Positions 32,611 through 41,436 of a stretch of DNA of 64,000 nucleotides are shown here, piece by piece (the first letter of the stretch is position 1; the number at the start of each line of letters is the position of its first letter). The DNA lies in contig NZ_FTNW01000008.1 of assembly GCF_900156545.1 (NCBI RefSeq), positions 62,001 through 126,000 of the forward strand. The letters are read 5' to 3'. The position numbers and the translations under genes were made by a program. The DNA is from Aquipseudomonas alcaligenes (GTDB lineage Bacteria; Pseudomonadota; Gammaproteobacteria; Pseudomonadales; Pseudomonadaceae). The notes beneath the pieces were generated by a model, which was given only the letters and a program-made list of their open reading frames with translations, ran no database searches and was not told where the DNA came from.

Positions 32611-34689
32611 TCAGTGCTTGGCGACGGTCGCTTCCAGGCCCAGGTAGTCGAGCAGGATGTGCCCGCTTTCGGTGAGGTAGGCGTCGTCTTCCGGCTTGGT
32701 CTTCTCCGGTTCCACCGGGGCGGCGTCCTCGTCCTCTTCCTTGATTTCCTTGAGCAGCTCCTCGCCCTTGGCCTGGCGTTTGGCGTTTTCCAGGCTCAGT
32801 TGACGCTTCTCGATATCCGCATGCTGGGCGCGACGTTTGTCCTCGTTGAGGCTGACGCTGGTCTCGGCCATCAGCTCCTGAGCCAGCGCCAGGCGTTCGC
32901 GGGTGAAGACGAAGTCCGGATTGCCGGAGGTGCGCGATTCGTGACGGGCCTTGAGTTCTGCCAGGAACGGTTTGTAGGGGTTGCTGTCCGGGCGCACGGC
33001 CGGCTTGATGCTGTCCCAGGGCATGGCCTCGGGCAGGGCGCTCTCACCGATTTCCTTGGTGTCGACGATGTCCGGGTAGGCGATGTCCGGCAGCACGCCC
33101 TGGTGTTGGGTGCTCTGCCCGGAGACACGGTAGAACTTGGCCAGGGTCAGCTTCAGCTCGCCATGGTTGAGCGGCTGGATGGTCTGCACCGTGCCCTTGC
33201 CGAAGGTCTGGCCGCCAAGGATCAGCGCGCGATGGTAGTCCTGCATGGCGCCGGCGAAGATCTCCGAGGCAGACGCCGAGAGGCGATCGACCAGCACGGC
33301 CAGCGGGCCGTCGTAGAACACGCCAGGCTCCTCGTCGGCCAGTACGTCGACGCGGCCGTCGCTGTTGCGCACCAGTACCGTCGGACCCTGGTCGATGAAC
33401 AGACCGGTCAGCTCGGTGGCTTCCTGCAGGGAGCCGCCGCCATTGTCGCGCAGGTCGATGACCACGCCGTCGACTTTCTCCTGTTTCAGTTCACCCAGCA
33501 GGCGCTTCACGTCACGGGTGGTGCTCTTGTAATTGGGGTCCTGGGCGCGGTAAGCCTTGAAGTCCAGATAGAAGGCCGGAACCTTGATCACGCCGAGTTT
33601 GTAGTCGCGTCCCTCGTGCTGCAGCTTGAGCACCGACTTCTGCGCCGCCTGTTCTTCCAGCTTGACCGCTTCGCGGACGATGGTGACCACTTTGCTGGTC
33701 TGATCGCTCGGCGCGTTGGCGGCCGGGATCACTTCCAGGCGCACCTTGGAACCCTTGGGCCCGCGGATCAGCTTGACCACTTCGTCCAGGCGCCAGCCGA
33801 TCACGTCGACCATTTCCTTGTCGCCCTGGGCTACGCCAACGATCTTGTCGGCAGGTGCGATCAGCTTGCTCTTTTCGGCCGGGCCGGCGGGCACCAGGCG
33901 CACCACCTTGACGTACTCGTTGTCGCTCTGCAGCACAGCGCCGATGCCTTCCAGCGACAGGCTCATGTTGATGTCGAAGTTCTCCGCGTTGTCCGGGGAG
34001 AGGTAGTTGGTGTGTGGGTCGTAGGTCTGCGCGAAGGCATTGATATAGGCCTGGAACACGTCCTCGCCGCGGGTCTGCTCAAGACGCTTGCGCTGGTTCT
34101 TGTAGCGTTTCTGCAGCAGCTCCTGGATGTCCTTGCTGTCTTTGCCGGCCAGCTTCAGGCGCAGCACCTCGTCTTTCACGCGCTTGCGCCAGAGATCGTC
34201 CAGTTCGGCCTGATCCTTGGCCCACGGAGCTTTCTCGCGGTCGACCAGCAGGCTTTCGTCGAGGCTGAAGTCGATCTTGTCGACACCCTCGGCCAATAAC
34301 GCATCGACGTGATCAAGGCGTTCCTCGGCACGCTGCAGGTAGGTGCGGTAGATGCGGAAACCAGGTTCCAGATCGCCGCTCTTGAGCAGGTCGTCGAACT
34401 TGCTCTGCCAGCGGTCGAACTGGGCGATATCGGCGGCGGTGAAGTAGCTGCGTGCCGGGTCGAGCATCTTCAGGTAGCCCTCGTAGATCTTCGCCGAGCG
34501 GGCGTCATCCAGCGGGGGCTTGTTGTAGTGGTGACGCTTCAGCAGCTCGACCACATTGAGGCTGGCGATCACCTGTTCGCGGTCAGGCTGCAGGTAGGCC
34601 CAGTTCTCCGCGGCGGCCTTGGCGGCAGCGGGCAGGGAGTGCAGGCCGAGAAGCAGGGCCAGGGCGGTAGCGGGGAGGAATCTCTGCAT
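32611..34689 (-). CDS. prc: Carboxy-terminal processing (tail-specific) protease Prc
   Basis: A 692-residue periplasmic S41 protease, called AlgO in P. aeruginosa, where it affects MucA degradation and alginate production. It has a signal peptide (cleaved near AAAKA, residue 20), an N-terminal domain, a PDZ domain (about 240-320) and the S41 catalytic domain. The catalytic Ser is in LSASASEIFAGA and the Lys in FGKGTVQ. A DUF3340 C-terminal domain rich in Lys/Glu ends the protein. The ATG at 34687-34689 gives the signal peptide. Divergent from the quinone oxidoreductase gene. Confidence 0.94.
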   Translation of the reverse strand: MQRFLPATALALLLGLHSLPAAAKAAAENWAYLQPDREQVIASLNVVELLKRHHYNKPPLDDARSAKIYEGYLKMLDPARSYFTAADIAQFDRWQSKFDDLLKSGDLEPGFRIYRTYLQRAEERLDHVDALLAEGVDKIDFSLDESLLVDREKAPWAKDQAELDDLWRKRVKDEVLRLKLAGKDSKDIQELLQKRYKNQRKRLEQTRGEDVFQAYINAFAQTYDPHTNYLSPDNAENFDINMSLSLEGIGAVLQSDNEYVKVVRLVPAGPAEKSKLIAPADKIVGVAQGDKEMVDVIGWRLDEVVKLIRGPKGSKVRLEVIPAANAPSDQTSKVVTIVREAVKLEEQAAQKSVLKLQHEGRDYKLGVIKVPAFYLDFKAYRAQDPNYKSTTRDVKRLLGELKQEKVDGVVIDLRDNGGGSLQEATELTGLFIDQGPTVLVRNSDGRVDVLADEEPGVFYDGPLAVLVDRLSASASEIFAGAMQDYHRALILGGQTFGKGTVQTIQPLNHGELKLTLAKFYRVSGQSTQHQGVLPDIAYPDIVDTKEIGESALPEAMPWDSIKPAVRPDSNPYKPFLAELKARHESRTSGNPDFVFTRERLALAQELMAETSVSLNEDKRRAQHADIEKRQLSLENAKRQAKGEELLKEIKEEDEDAAPVEPEKTKPEDDAYLTESGHILLDYLGLEATVAKH

Positions 34690-34844
34690 GGTGGTTCGAC
34701 GCGAAGGCAGGTGATAACGCATATTAGGCCGTCTGATAGGGCGCCGGTTCCGTGGGAGCCGGGCGGCAGAATGCAAAAACCCGACGGTAGGCGCAAAGCC
34801 GCATGCTGTCTATTGCCGGGGTCTTTACTCACTATGGAGGCAGC

Positions 34845-35807
34845 ATGAAGGCATTGCAAGGCATCGAGGGGCAGCTGGAGTGGGTGCAGCGGGCGGTTCC
34901 TGCCTGCGATGTGGGGCAGGTCCGCATTCGCGTGGCCGCCGCCGGCCTCAACCGCGCCGACCTGCTGCAGCGGGCCGGGCATTACCCGCCACCGCCAGGT
35001 GCCAGCGATGTTCTCGGCCTGGAGTGTTCGGGGGTGGTGGTAGAGGCCGGTGCCGGCAGCGTCTGGAAGGCCGGTGACCGGGTCTGTGCCCTGCTGGCGG
35101 GTGGTGGCATGGCCGAGGAAGTGGTGGTCGATGCCCGCCACGCCCTGCCGGTGCCGGAAGGCATGAGCCTGGCCGAAGCAGCCGCTCTGCCGGAGGTATA
35201 CGCCACGGCCTGGCTCAACCTGTTCCAGCTGGCCGCACTCAAGCCCGGTGAGAAGGTATTGCTGCACGCTGGCGCCAGCGGTGTCGGTTCGGCGGCGATC
35301 CAGCTGTGCAAGGCCTTCGGCAATCCCTGCTGGGTCAGCGTCGGCTCGGCCGAGCGCCTGGCCTATTGCGAGGGCCTTGGCGCCCAGGGCGGTGCGATTC
35401 GTGGCGAGGGACTGGAAAGCCTGCGTGACTTCGGGCCTTTCGACATGATCCTTGACCCGGTGGGGGCCAGTTACGCCGAGCTCAACCTGCAGCTGCTGGC
35501 CCGCGACGGCCGCTGGGTCTGCATCGGCTTGATGGGCGGCAGCAAGGCGCCGCTGGACATGGCCCTGCTGCTCGGCAAGCGCATCCAGCTGACCGGCTCG
35601 ACCTTGCGCAACCGCGATGAGCAGTTCAAGGCCGAGCTGTTGGCCGACCTGCAGCGCCATGTCTGGCCGCTGTTCGCCGAAGGGCGTCTCAAGCCGCAGC
35701 TGGAGCGTGTCTACCCGGCCAAGGACGTGGATGCCGCTTTCGCCGCGCTGGCCAGCAACCAGGTGGCCGGCAAGCTGGTGCTGCAGATCGACGCGAGCCT
35801 GACCTGA
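34845..35807 (+). CDS. NAD(P)H-quinone oxidoreductase, zinc-free MDR family (PIG3-like)
   Basis: A 320-residue soluble reductase of the medium-chain dehydrogenase superfamily. The N-terminal GroES-like domain (about 1-120) lacks zinc ligands. The Rossmann domain has HAGASGVGSAAIQLCKAFG (about 143-161). The ending KDVDAAFAALASNQVAGKLVL is typical of PIG3/Qor proteins. GGAGG lies 4 bp before the ATG at 34845. The physiological electron acceptor is not known. Confidence 0.9.
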   Translation: MKALQGIEGQLEWVQRAVPACDVGQVRIRVAAAGLNRADLLQRAGHYPPPPGASDVLGLECSGVVVEAGAGSVWKAGDRVCALLAGGGMAEEVVVDARHALPVPEGMSLAEAAALPEVYATAWLNLFQLAALKPGEKVLLHAGASGVGSAAIQLCKAFGNPCWVSVGSAERLAYCEGLGAQGGAIRGEGLESLRDFGPFDMILDPVGASYAELNLQLLARDGRWVCIGLMGGSKAPLDMALLLGKRIQLTGSTLRNRDEQFKAELLADLQRHVWPLFAEGRLKPQLERVYPAKDVDAAFAALASNQVAGKLVLQIDASLT

Positions 35808-35823
35808 GCCGGCTCGCGCGCTG

Positions 35824-36477
35824 TCAGTGCCAGGCGAGGATGTCCCAGCCGGCCTGCTCGGCGTGAGCGCGCAGGGTCGGGTCCGGGTTGACCGCATGAG
35901 GATGCGGCACCTGCTGCAGCAGAGGCAGGTCGTTGCGCGAGTCGGAGTAGAAATGCGCGCCGTCCAGGCTCTCGTCTTCGGCCTCTAGCCAGGCGGCGAG
36001 GCGGGTGACCTTGCCTTCGCGGTAGGTCAGTACGCCGCTGGTCTTGCCGCTGTAGCAGCCATGCTGCAGCTCGCAGTCGATGGCCAGGACTTCCTCGACG
36101 CCCAGGCGTTCGCCGATGGCGCTGACCAGGAAATGTGCCGAGGCGGAGATTATCAGCAGGCGGTCGCCGGCTGCACGGTGAGCGGCCAGGCAGCGCATGG
36201 CGTCGCTGTAGATGATCGGCTCGATCACGTCTTCGACGAAGGGGCCGACGATGAACTCGACTTCCTCCGGCGTGCGCCCCACCAGCGGCGACAGGGTGTA
36301 GGCCATGTAGTCCTCCATGGCCAGCTTGCCCTGGGAATAGAGCGCCATCAGCTCCTGTTCGCGGGCGAGGAAGGACTCGCCGTCGACCCACTGGATGTCG
36401 GCCATATGCTGTGCCCACAGCGAGGCGCAGTCGCCGTGGATCAGGGTTTCGTCGAGATCAAAGATCGCCAGTGCCAT
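35824..36477 (-). CDS. HAD superfamily (subclass IB) phosphatase
   Basis: A 217-residue phosphomonoesterase of the SerB-like HAD-IB group. Motif I is FDLDETL (nucleophile D7 and acid D9), motif II IISASAH, motif III the Lys near GKVTRL and motif IV YSDSRNDLP. It is coupled to the ABC ATPase by a TGATG overlap, making it the last gene of the importer operon. The context suggests that it removes phosphate from a compound delivered by the importer, after the hydrolase encoded upstream. The exact substrate is unknown. Confidence 0.87.
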   Translation of the reverse strand: MALAIFDLDETLIHGDCASLWAQHMADIQWVDGESFLAREQELMALYSQGKLAMEDYMAYTLSPLVGRTPEEVEFIVGPFVEDVIEPIIYSDAMRCLAAHRAAGDRLLIISASAHFLVSAIGERLGVEEVLAIDCELQHGCYSGKTSGVLTYREGKVTRLAAWLEAEDESLDGAHFYSDSRNDLPLLQQVPHPHAVNPDPTLRAHAEQAGWDILAWH

Positions 36478-37466
36478 CACGCCACCTCCCGGATCGCGTT
36501 GGTGTCGATGGACAGGCCGACGCACTGGCCCTTGCCGATCAGCGAGCCTTCCGAGCGGTTAAGCACATCCACCAGCAGTTCCACGCCGTTGGCTTGCACC
36601 CGGTAGCGGATCACGTTGCCGAGCAGGCTGTGGCCGAGCACCTCGGCGGCAATCGCGCCGCTGTCTTCCAGGCGGATGGACTCGGGGCGGATGGCAATGC
36701 GCTGGTGCACCGGACGCAGCAGCAGGCGGCTGGCGGCATCGGCATCGAGCAGGTTGTAGTTGCCGATAAAACCGGCGGCGAAAGCGTCGACTGGCGCGGT
36801 GTAGAGGGACTCGGCATCGCCGCTCTGGACGATCTTGCCGGCATTCATCAGGAAGATGCGGTCGCTCATGGTCAGCGCCTCCTCCTGGTCGTGGGTGACG
36901 AAGATGGTGGTCAGGCCCAGCTCCTGCTGGATGGCGCGGATCTGCTCGCGCAGGTGCTTGCGGATGCGTGCATCCAGTGCCGACAGCGGCTCGTCGAGCA
37001 GCAGCAGGCGCGGGCGGGTGACCAGCGAGCGGGCCAGGGCCACGCGCTGGCACTGGCCGCCGGAAAGCTGGTGCGGGTAACGCGCGGCATAGTCGTGCAG
37101 CTCCACCAGGCGCAGCACCTCGTCGACGCGCTGGGCGGTCTCGTCCTTGCCGACCTTCTGCATGCGCAGGCCGAAGGCGACGTTCTGCTGCACGGTCATG
37201 TTGGGGAACAGCGCGTAGCTCTGGAACACCATGCCGATGCCGCGCTTCTGCGGCGACAGCGGCACCAGGTCCTGGTCGCCCAGGAGGATCTGCCCGCCAT
37301 CGACCTCGGTGAGGCCGGCGATGCAGCGCAGCAGGGTGGACTTGCCGCAGCCGGAAGGGCCGAGCAGGGTGACGAACTCGCCTTTTTCGATCTCGCAGTG
37401 GATGTCGCTGAAGATCGGGGTGGCGCCGTAGCTTTTGTGCAGGCTGCGGATACTCAGGTAACTCAT
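36477..37466 (-). CDS. ABC transporter ATP-binding protein (organophosphate/AEP-type importer)
   Basis: A 329-residue ATPase with Walker A GPSGCGKST (about 36-44), Q-loop QSYALFPN, signature LSGGQ, Walker B LLLLDEPLSALD and H-loop VTHDQEEA. The C-terminal TOBE-like domain is at about 240-325. It belongs to the family of iron, spermidine and 2-aminoethylphosphonate importers. The adjacent permeases, the phosphohydrolases and the Pho-box candidate favour a phosphorus-containing solute. Confidence 0.92.
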   Translation of the reverse strand: MSYLSIRSLHKSYGATPIFSDIHCEIEKGEFVTLLGPSGCGKSTLLRCIAGLTEVDGGQILLGDQDLVPLSPQKRGIGMVFQSYALFPNMTVQQNVAFGLRMQKVGKDETAQRVDEVLRLVELHDYAARYPHQLSGGQCQRVALARSLVTRPRLLLLDEPLSALDARIRKHLREQIRAIQQELGLTTIFVTHDQEEALTMSDRIFLMNAGKIVQSGDAESLYTAPVDAFAAGFIGNYNLLDADAASRLLLRPVHQRIAIRPESIRLEDSGAIAAEVLGHSLLGNVIRYRVQANGVELLVDVLNRSEGSLIGKGQCVGLSIDTNAIREVA

Positions 37467-37478
37467 GAAGGTGTCCTT

Positions 37479-37512
37479 GTAGGCTTCGACTCGCTGCGCT
37501 CGCGCGCAGCCT
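37479..37512. repeat. Hairpin between permease and ATPase genes
   Basis: GTAGGCT (37479-37485) and AGCCTAC (37506-37512) are inverted complements, with a GC-rich alternating CGCGCG core that can extend the stem. It fills most of the 44-bp gap inside the operon and may tune expression of the ATPase relative to the permeases. Confidence 0.55.
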
Positions 37513-38305
37513 ACGGTTTGTCCTTGTTCAGGCGGGTGGCCGCCCAGGTGAAGAGCAATACGAAGAAGAAGTAGGAAATGACCAGCGCGCTGTTGAAGTG
37601 GCCGCTGCTGTTACGCATGTTGTTCAGGTACACCTGCAGGGTTTCGTAGCGGGTACCGACCAGCAGGTTCGCGAACACGAACTCGCCGAACAGGAAGCTG
37701 AAGGAAAGGAACAGCGAGACCATCAGGCCGTTGCGCAGGTTGGGCAGCACCACCAGGAAGGCGGCCTTCCAGGTGCTGGCGCCGAGCAGGTGGGCGGCGT
37801 CCATCAGGTCGCGCAGGTTGATCGCCTGCAGGTTGTTGGTGATGGCGCGGTACATGAACGGCAGGGCCACGGTGAAGTAGCAGCCGATCAGGATCCACGG
37901 TGTGCCGACCATCGCCAGCGGTCCGGAGCCGTAGACCTGCAGCAGGCCCACCGAAGACACCACCGGCGGCACGGCGAAGGGCAGCAGGATGAGGATGTTC
38001 ATCACCCCGTCCAGCTTGGGGAAGTGGTAGTGCACCACGAACAGCAGCGGCAGGATCAGCACCACCGCCAGCAGCAGCGCGCCCAGGCACACCAGCAGCG
38101 ACTGGCCGAAGGCGGCGAGGAAGCGCGCGTCGCTCCACAGCGCCAGGTACCACTTGAAGGTCAGGCCATCCGGCAGGATGGTCGCCGACCAGCTGGTGGA
38201 CAGCGAGTAGAGCAGGGTGGCCGCCAGCGGCAGCAGCAGGATCAGGAACAGCAGCCAGACCACCACGCGGTGGTAGAGGGCGACGGGTTTGGTTTCAGCG
38301 CGCAT
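37511..38305 (-). CDS. ABC transporter permease (second)
   Basis: A 264-residue inner-membrane permease with six helices. The binding-protein-dependent transport EAA-type loop is at about residues 165-185 (LRDLMDAAHLLGASTWKAAF). An N-terminal helix lies at about 12-32. Its start overlaps the stop of the upstream permease by 11 bp. Together the two permeases form the heterodimeric channel of the importer. Confidence 0.9.
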   Translation of the reverse strand: MRAETKPVALYHRVVVWLLFLILLLPLAATLLYSLSTSWSATILPDGLTFKWYLALWSDARFLAAFGQSLLVCLGALLLAVVLILPLLFVVHYHFPKLDGVMNILILLPFAVPPVVSSVGLLQVYGSGPLAMVGTPWILIGCYFTVALPFMYRAITNNLQAINLRDLMDAAHLLGASTWKAAFLVVLPNLRNGLMVSLFLSFSFLFGEFVFANLLVGTRYETLQVYLNNMRNSSGHFNSALVISYFFFVLLFTWAATRLNKDKP

Positions 38306-39134
38306 CGTGATAGCTCCTGCGCAGCAGCCACTGGTGCACCACGGTGATCAGCGCCATCAGGCCGACCAGCACCATGGCCAGGGCACTGGCCAGGTTGGGG
38401 TCGAGGCTGATGTCGCCGGCCACCAGGCCAGCGATGCGGATCGGCATCACGTTGAAGTTGCCGGTGGTCAGGTAATAGACGGTGGCGTAGGCGCCGAGGG
38501 CGTTGGCCAGCAGGATGACGAAGGTGCCGAGCAGTGCCGGGGTCAGCACCGGCAGGCCGATATGTCGCCAGAAGTCCCAGCTGCCGGCGCCGAGCAGTTG
38601 CGCCGACTCGCGCCAGTCCTGGCGCAGGGCGTCGAATGCCGGGTAGAGCAGCAGCACGCCCAGGGGGATCTGGAAGTAGGTGTAGAGCACGATCAGGCCG
38701 GTCTTGGAGTACAGGTTGAAGTCGTCGATCACGCCGGCCTGCTTGAGCAGCAGGGTCAGCGCGCCGTTGAAACCGAGCAGGATGATGAAGGCGAAGGCCA
38801 GTGGCACGCCGGCGAAGTTGCTGGTCATGTTGGAGAAGGCCATGACGAAGTCGCGCAGCTTCGAGTCCACCTGGCGCAGCGAGTAGCTGCCGAGGATGGC
38901 GATGACGATGCCGAACAGGCTCGACCAGAAGGCGATCTGCAGGCTGTGCTTGATCGCCTGCAGGTAGAACTTCGAGGAGAAGATCTTGCTGAAATTGGCC
39001 AGGCTCCAGCTGTCGCCAACAATCAGGCTGTTGACCGCCACCCACAGCAGCGGGGCGACCTGGAAGGCGAAGAAGAACACGGCGAAGGGCAGCAGGCACA
39101 GCAGGGCCAGCCACTTGCCGCGAAGAACGGACAT
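38295..39134 (-). CDS. ABC transporter permease (first)
   Basis: A 279-residue inner-membrane permease with six helices and an EAA loop (FDALRQDWRESAQLLGAGSWDFW at about 175-197, which couples to the ATPase). The ATG at 39132-39134 overlaps the stop of the preceding hydrolase gene (TGATG); a longer open frame inside that gene was rejected. Confidence 0.9.
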   Translation of the reverse strand: MSVLRGKWLALLCLLPFAVFFFAFQVAPLLWVAVNSLIVGDSWSLANFSKIFSSKFYLQAIKHSLQIAFWSSLFGIVIAILGSYSLRQVDSKLRDFVMAFSNMTSNFAGVPLAFAFIILLGFNGALTLLLKQAGVIDDFNLYSKTGLIVLYTYFQIPLGVLLLYPAFDALRQDWRESAQLLGAGSWDFWRHIGLPVLTPALLGTFVILLANALGAYATVYYLTTGNFNVMPIRIAGLVAGDISLDPNLASALAMVLVGLMALITVVHQWLLRRSYHDAR

Positions 39135-39940
39135 CACTTGAGCAGTTCCTTGCACAGGGGTTTGTCGTGGGCGGCACCGAGCAGCGCGCAGATGGTGCCG
39201 CACAGCTCTAGCTGCCGGGGACGGGCGTTGGCATCGAGGCTGAAGGCCTCGCCCAGCACCAGCAGCGGGACCTCGCGCTCTTCGGCCAGCAGGCCGTTGT
39301 GCGAGCGGTCGTTGTTCATGCCATGGTCGGCGGTCACCAGCACCTGGTAGCCGGCGTCGAGCCAGCCCTGCAGGTAGTCGGCGAGGATCACGTCGGCACG
39401 CCGTGCGGCGTTGCGGTATTGCGGCGAGTCCAGGCCATAACCATGGCCGGCGTCGTCGATGTTCATCGGGTGCACCAGCAGGAAGTCCGGCGCGTGCCTG
39501 AGGCGCAGGCTCTCGGCGTCGGCGAACAGGTGCGAGTCCGGGTAGTGGTCGGCGTAGTAGAAGTGACCGTGCTGGATCGGCAGGGCCGCATCGCTGGTGT
39601 GGCGGTCGCGGGCGGCGACGAAGGGCGCGCGGTTATACAGCTCGCTCATCCAGTGATAGGCCGCGGCGGCGGTGGTCAGGCCGGCGTCACGGGCATAGTG
39701 GAAGATGCTGCGCTCTGTGGACAGACGCACCACATCGTTGTGCACCACGCCGCTATCGATTGGCGCAACGCCGGTCATGATGCATTCGTAGAGCGGGCGT
39801 GACAGCGCCGGCAGTTCACATTCGAGGCGGTACAGCGCGGCGCGGCCGGCGGCGCAATAAGCGTGCAGATGGCCCAGGGCATGCCGGGCGACCTCGTAGT
39901 TGAGACCGTCCAGCAGCACCAGGATAACTTTGTGTTTCAT
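39134..39940 (-). CDS. Alkaline-phosphatase-superfamily phosphodiesterase/hydrolase, cytoplasmic
   Basis: A 268-residue metalloenzyme of the nucleotide pyrophosphatase/phosphodiesterase group. Metal-binding and catalytic segments are visible: LLDGLNYE with D11, the nucleophile region near MTGVAPIDSGV, HPMNIDDAGHGYG and TADHGMNND. There is no signal peptide, so it should act in the cytoplasm on an imported ester or phosphonate. It lies between the solute-binding protein gene and the permease genes and is coupled to the latter. Phosphonoacetate hydrolase-like activity is another possibility for this superfamily. Confidence 0.87.
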   Translation of the reverse strand: MKHKVILVLLDGLNYEVARHALGHLHAYCAAGRAALYRLECELPALSRPLYECIMTGVAPIDSGVVHNDVVRLSTERSIFHYARDAGLTTAAAAYHWMSELYNRAPFVAARDRHTSDAALPIQHGHFYYADHYPDSHLFADAESLRLRHAPDFLLVHPMNIDDAGHGYGLDSPQYRNAARRADVILADYLQGWLDAGYQVLVTADHGMNNDRSHNGLLAEEREVPLLVLGEAFSLDANARPRQLELCGTICALLGAAHDKPLCKELLK

Positions 39941-39975
39941 CGCGATAGTCCTCAGCGAAAACGGGGCGTTGTGCT

Positions 39976-40062
39976 CCCCTCTCCCACGTGTGGGAGAGGG
40001 GCCGGGGGAGAGGGCCAGCCTTGCCACCCTCTCCCCAGCCCTCTCCCGTAAACGGGAGAGGG
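39976..40062. repeat. CTCTCCC-type intergenic palindromic repeat (copy 2)
   Basis: Two hairpins, CCCCTCTCCCA...TGGGAGAGGGG (39976-40001) and CCCTCTCCCG-TAAA-CGGGAGAGGG (40039-40062), lie in the 148-bp gap between the solute-binding protein gene and the hydrolase. Such a structure often protects the upstream message, allowing more binding protein than membrane components. Confidence 0.8.
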
Positions 40063-40088
40063 AGTAAAAGCACAGCCCCGCATCGCGG

Positions 40089-41144
40089 TTACTGCATTTC
40101 GATGATCACGTTTTCCTGCCACAGCTGCGGCAGGGCCTTGGACGTGGCTTCCCAGGCAGCGGCATCCTTGATCGGCTGGACCTTGGCGTACTGCTCGTTG
40201 GGCAGCAGCTTGGCCTGCACTTCCGGCGGCAGGGTCAGGTGCTCGGCGCGGATCGGCCGGGCATTGCCCTTGGCCAGGTTGATCTGGCCGGCGTCAGAGA
40301 GGATGTACTCGCGGGCCAGCTTGGCCGCGTTGGGGTGCTTGGCGTACTTGTTGATGATGGTGGTGTAGCCGGAGATCACCGAACCGTCGGACGGGATCAG
40401 TACCTCGAAGCGGCTCGGGTCGATCTGGTCGCGGTAGGACAGGCCGTTGAAGTCCCATACCACGCCGACTTCCACTTCGCCTTTTTCCAGGGTCTGGATG
40501 GTCGGGTTGGACAGCGACAGGCGGCCCTGCTTGGCGATCTCGGCGAAGAAGTCCAGGCCCGGCTGGATGTTCTTCTCGTCACCGCCGTTGGCGATGGCGG
40601 CGGCCAGCACGCCGTTGACGGCCTGCGCGGCAGCGCTGACGTCACCGATGGCGACCTTGTACTTGCCTTCCTTGAGGTCGGCCCAGGACTTCGGCGGCTC
40701 CTTGACCAGCTGCTTGTTGACGATGAAGGCGATGGAGCCGGTGTAGGCCAGCATCCAGTGGCCATCGGCATCCTTGGCCCAGGCCGGAATCTGCTCCCAG
40801 GTGCTCGGCTTGTAGGGCTGGGTCACGCCTTTCTGCACCGCGATGGGGCCGAAGGCGGCGCCAACGTCGCCGATGTCGGCGGTGGCGTTGTCCTTCTCGG
40901 CCTCGAATTTGGCGATTTCCTGGGCCGAACTCATGTCGGTGTCCATGTGCTTGAGGCCGTACAGCTTGTTCAGGTCAGCCCAGGTGTCTTTCCAGTTGGC
41001 CCAGCTGTCGGGCATGCCGACGCTGTTGACTTCGCCCTCTGCGCGGGCGGCTTGTTCCAGTGCTTTCAAGTCCTCGTTGGCCATGGCCTGGTTACCCAGA
41101 ACAATGGCCGATCCCATCAGTGAAGCCAGCAGCAGGCGTTTCAT
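40089..41144 (-). CDS. Periplasmic solute-binding protein of the ABC importer
   Basis: A 351-residue type 2 periplasmic binding protein with a signal peptide cleaved after NQAMA (about residue 22). The fold is that of family 1 binding proteins used for iron, spermidine and aminoethylphosphonate. TSDM-like contacts cannot be assigned, though SGYTTIINKYAKHPNAAK near 250-270 is typical. It is the first gene of the operon, with AAGGAG before the ATG. Ligand type is inferred from the operon, not the sequence. Confidence 0.88.
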   Translation of the reverse strand: MKRLLLASLMGSAIVLGNQAMANEDLKALEQAARAEGEVNSVGMPDSWANWKDTWADLNKLYGLKHMDTDMSSAQEIAKFEAEKDNATADIGDVGAAFGPIAVQKGVTQPYKPSTWEQIPAWAKDADGHWMLAYTGSIAFIVNKQLVKEPPKSWADLKEGKYKVAIGDVSAAAQAVNGVLAAAIANGGDEKNIQPGLDFFAEIAKQGRLSLSNPTIQTLEKGEVEVGVVWDFNGLSYRDQIDPSRFEVLIPSDGSVISGYTTIINKYAKHPNAAKLAREYILSDAGQINLAKGNARPIRAEHLTLPPEVQAKLLPNEQYAKVQPIKDAAAWEATSKALPQLWQENVIIEMQ

Positions 41145-41173
41145 CGTGAAGCTCCTTAGCAGGGTGGAAGTTT

Positions 41174-41207
41174 GGTCTAGATCAGCAAGACCCAGGCCAA
41201 ATCTAGA
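41174..41207. promoter_or_regulatory. Paired CTAG-centred motifs upstream of the ABC operon
   Basis: GGTCTAGATC (41174-41183) and ATCTAGA (41201-41207) lie 30-63 bp before the solute-binding protein start, with inverted arms TCTAGAT and ATCTAGA. A third palindrome CTAGG-CTG-CCTAG (41368-41380) lies before the GntR gene. The pattern suits autorepression and control by the divergent GntR/UTRA protein. Inference from arrangement only. Confidence 0.4.
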
Positions 41208-41349
41208 GGCTTTATATGACGTTTTTATGGCGATGCCGTGCACCCAGGCATGCGTGGGAAAGCGTAGACCATAGCTAAGTGGCTGATTTGTCGAAGTTGC
41301 AGGAGGCCACATGGCATGCGGCATGCAGGCCGTACAGGAAGAAAACTGG

Positions 41350-41383
41350 CTGTCATCTGACAGTCATCTAGGCTGCCTAGCAT
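41350..41383 (+). promoter_or_regulatory. Pho box with candidate -10 element
   Basis: CTGTCAT-CTGA-CAGTCAT (41350-41367) matches the PhoB consensus of two 7-bp direct repeats (CTGTCAT) with a 4-bp spacer at all but one position. TAGCAT (41378-41383) follows 10 bp later, as expected for a PhoB-dependent -10. The GntR start is 54 bp further on. The orientation points to the regulator gene, but the site is also in the shared control region of the divergent ABC operon. Confidence 0.7.
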
Positions 41384-41436
41384 GACCCGCGCCTGCACCG
41401 GCTTGGTGCTGGTCTATGCCAGATTGGGAGAAAAGC

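Noticed and set aside
32602..34299. A 565-codon open frame on the plus strand
   Set aside because: Antisense to prc, which has a signal peptide, PDZ and S41 motifs; the plus-strand product shows none.
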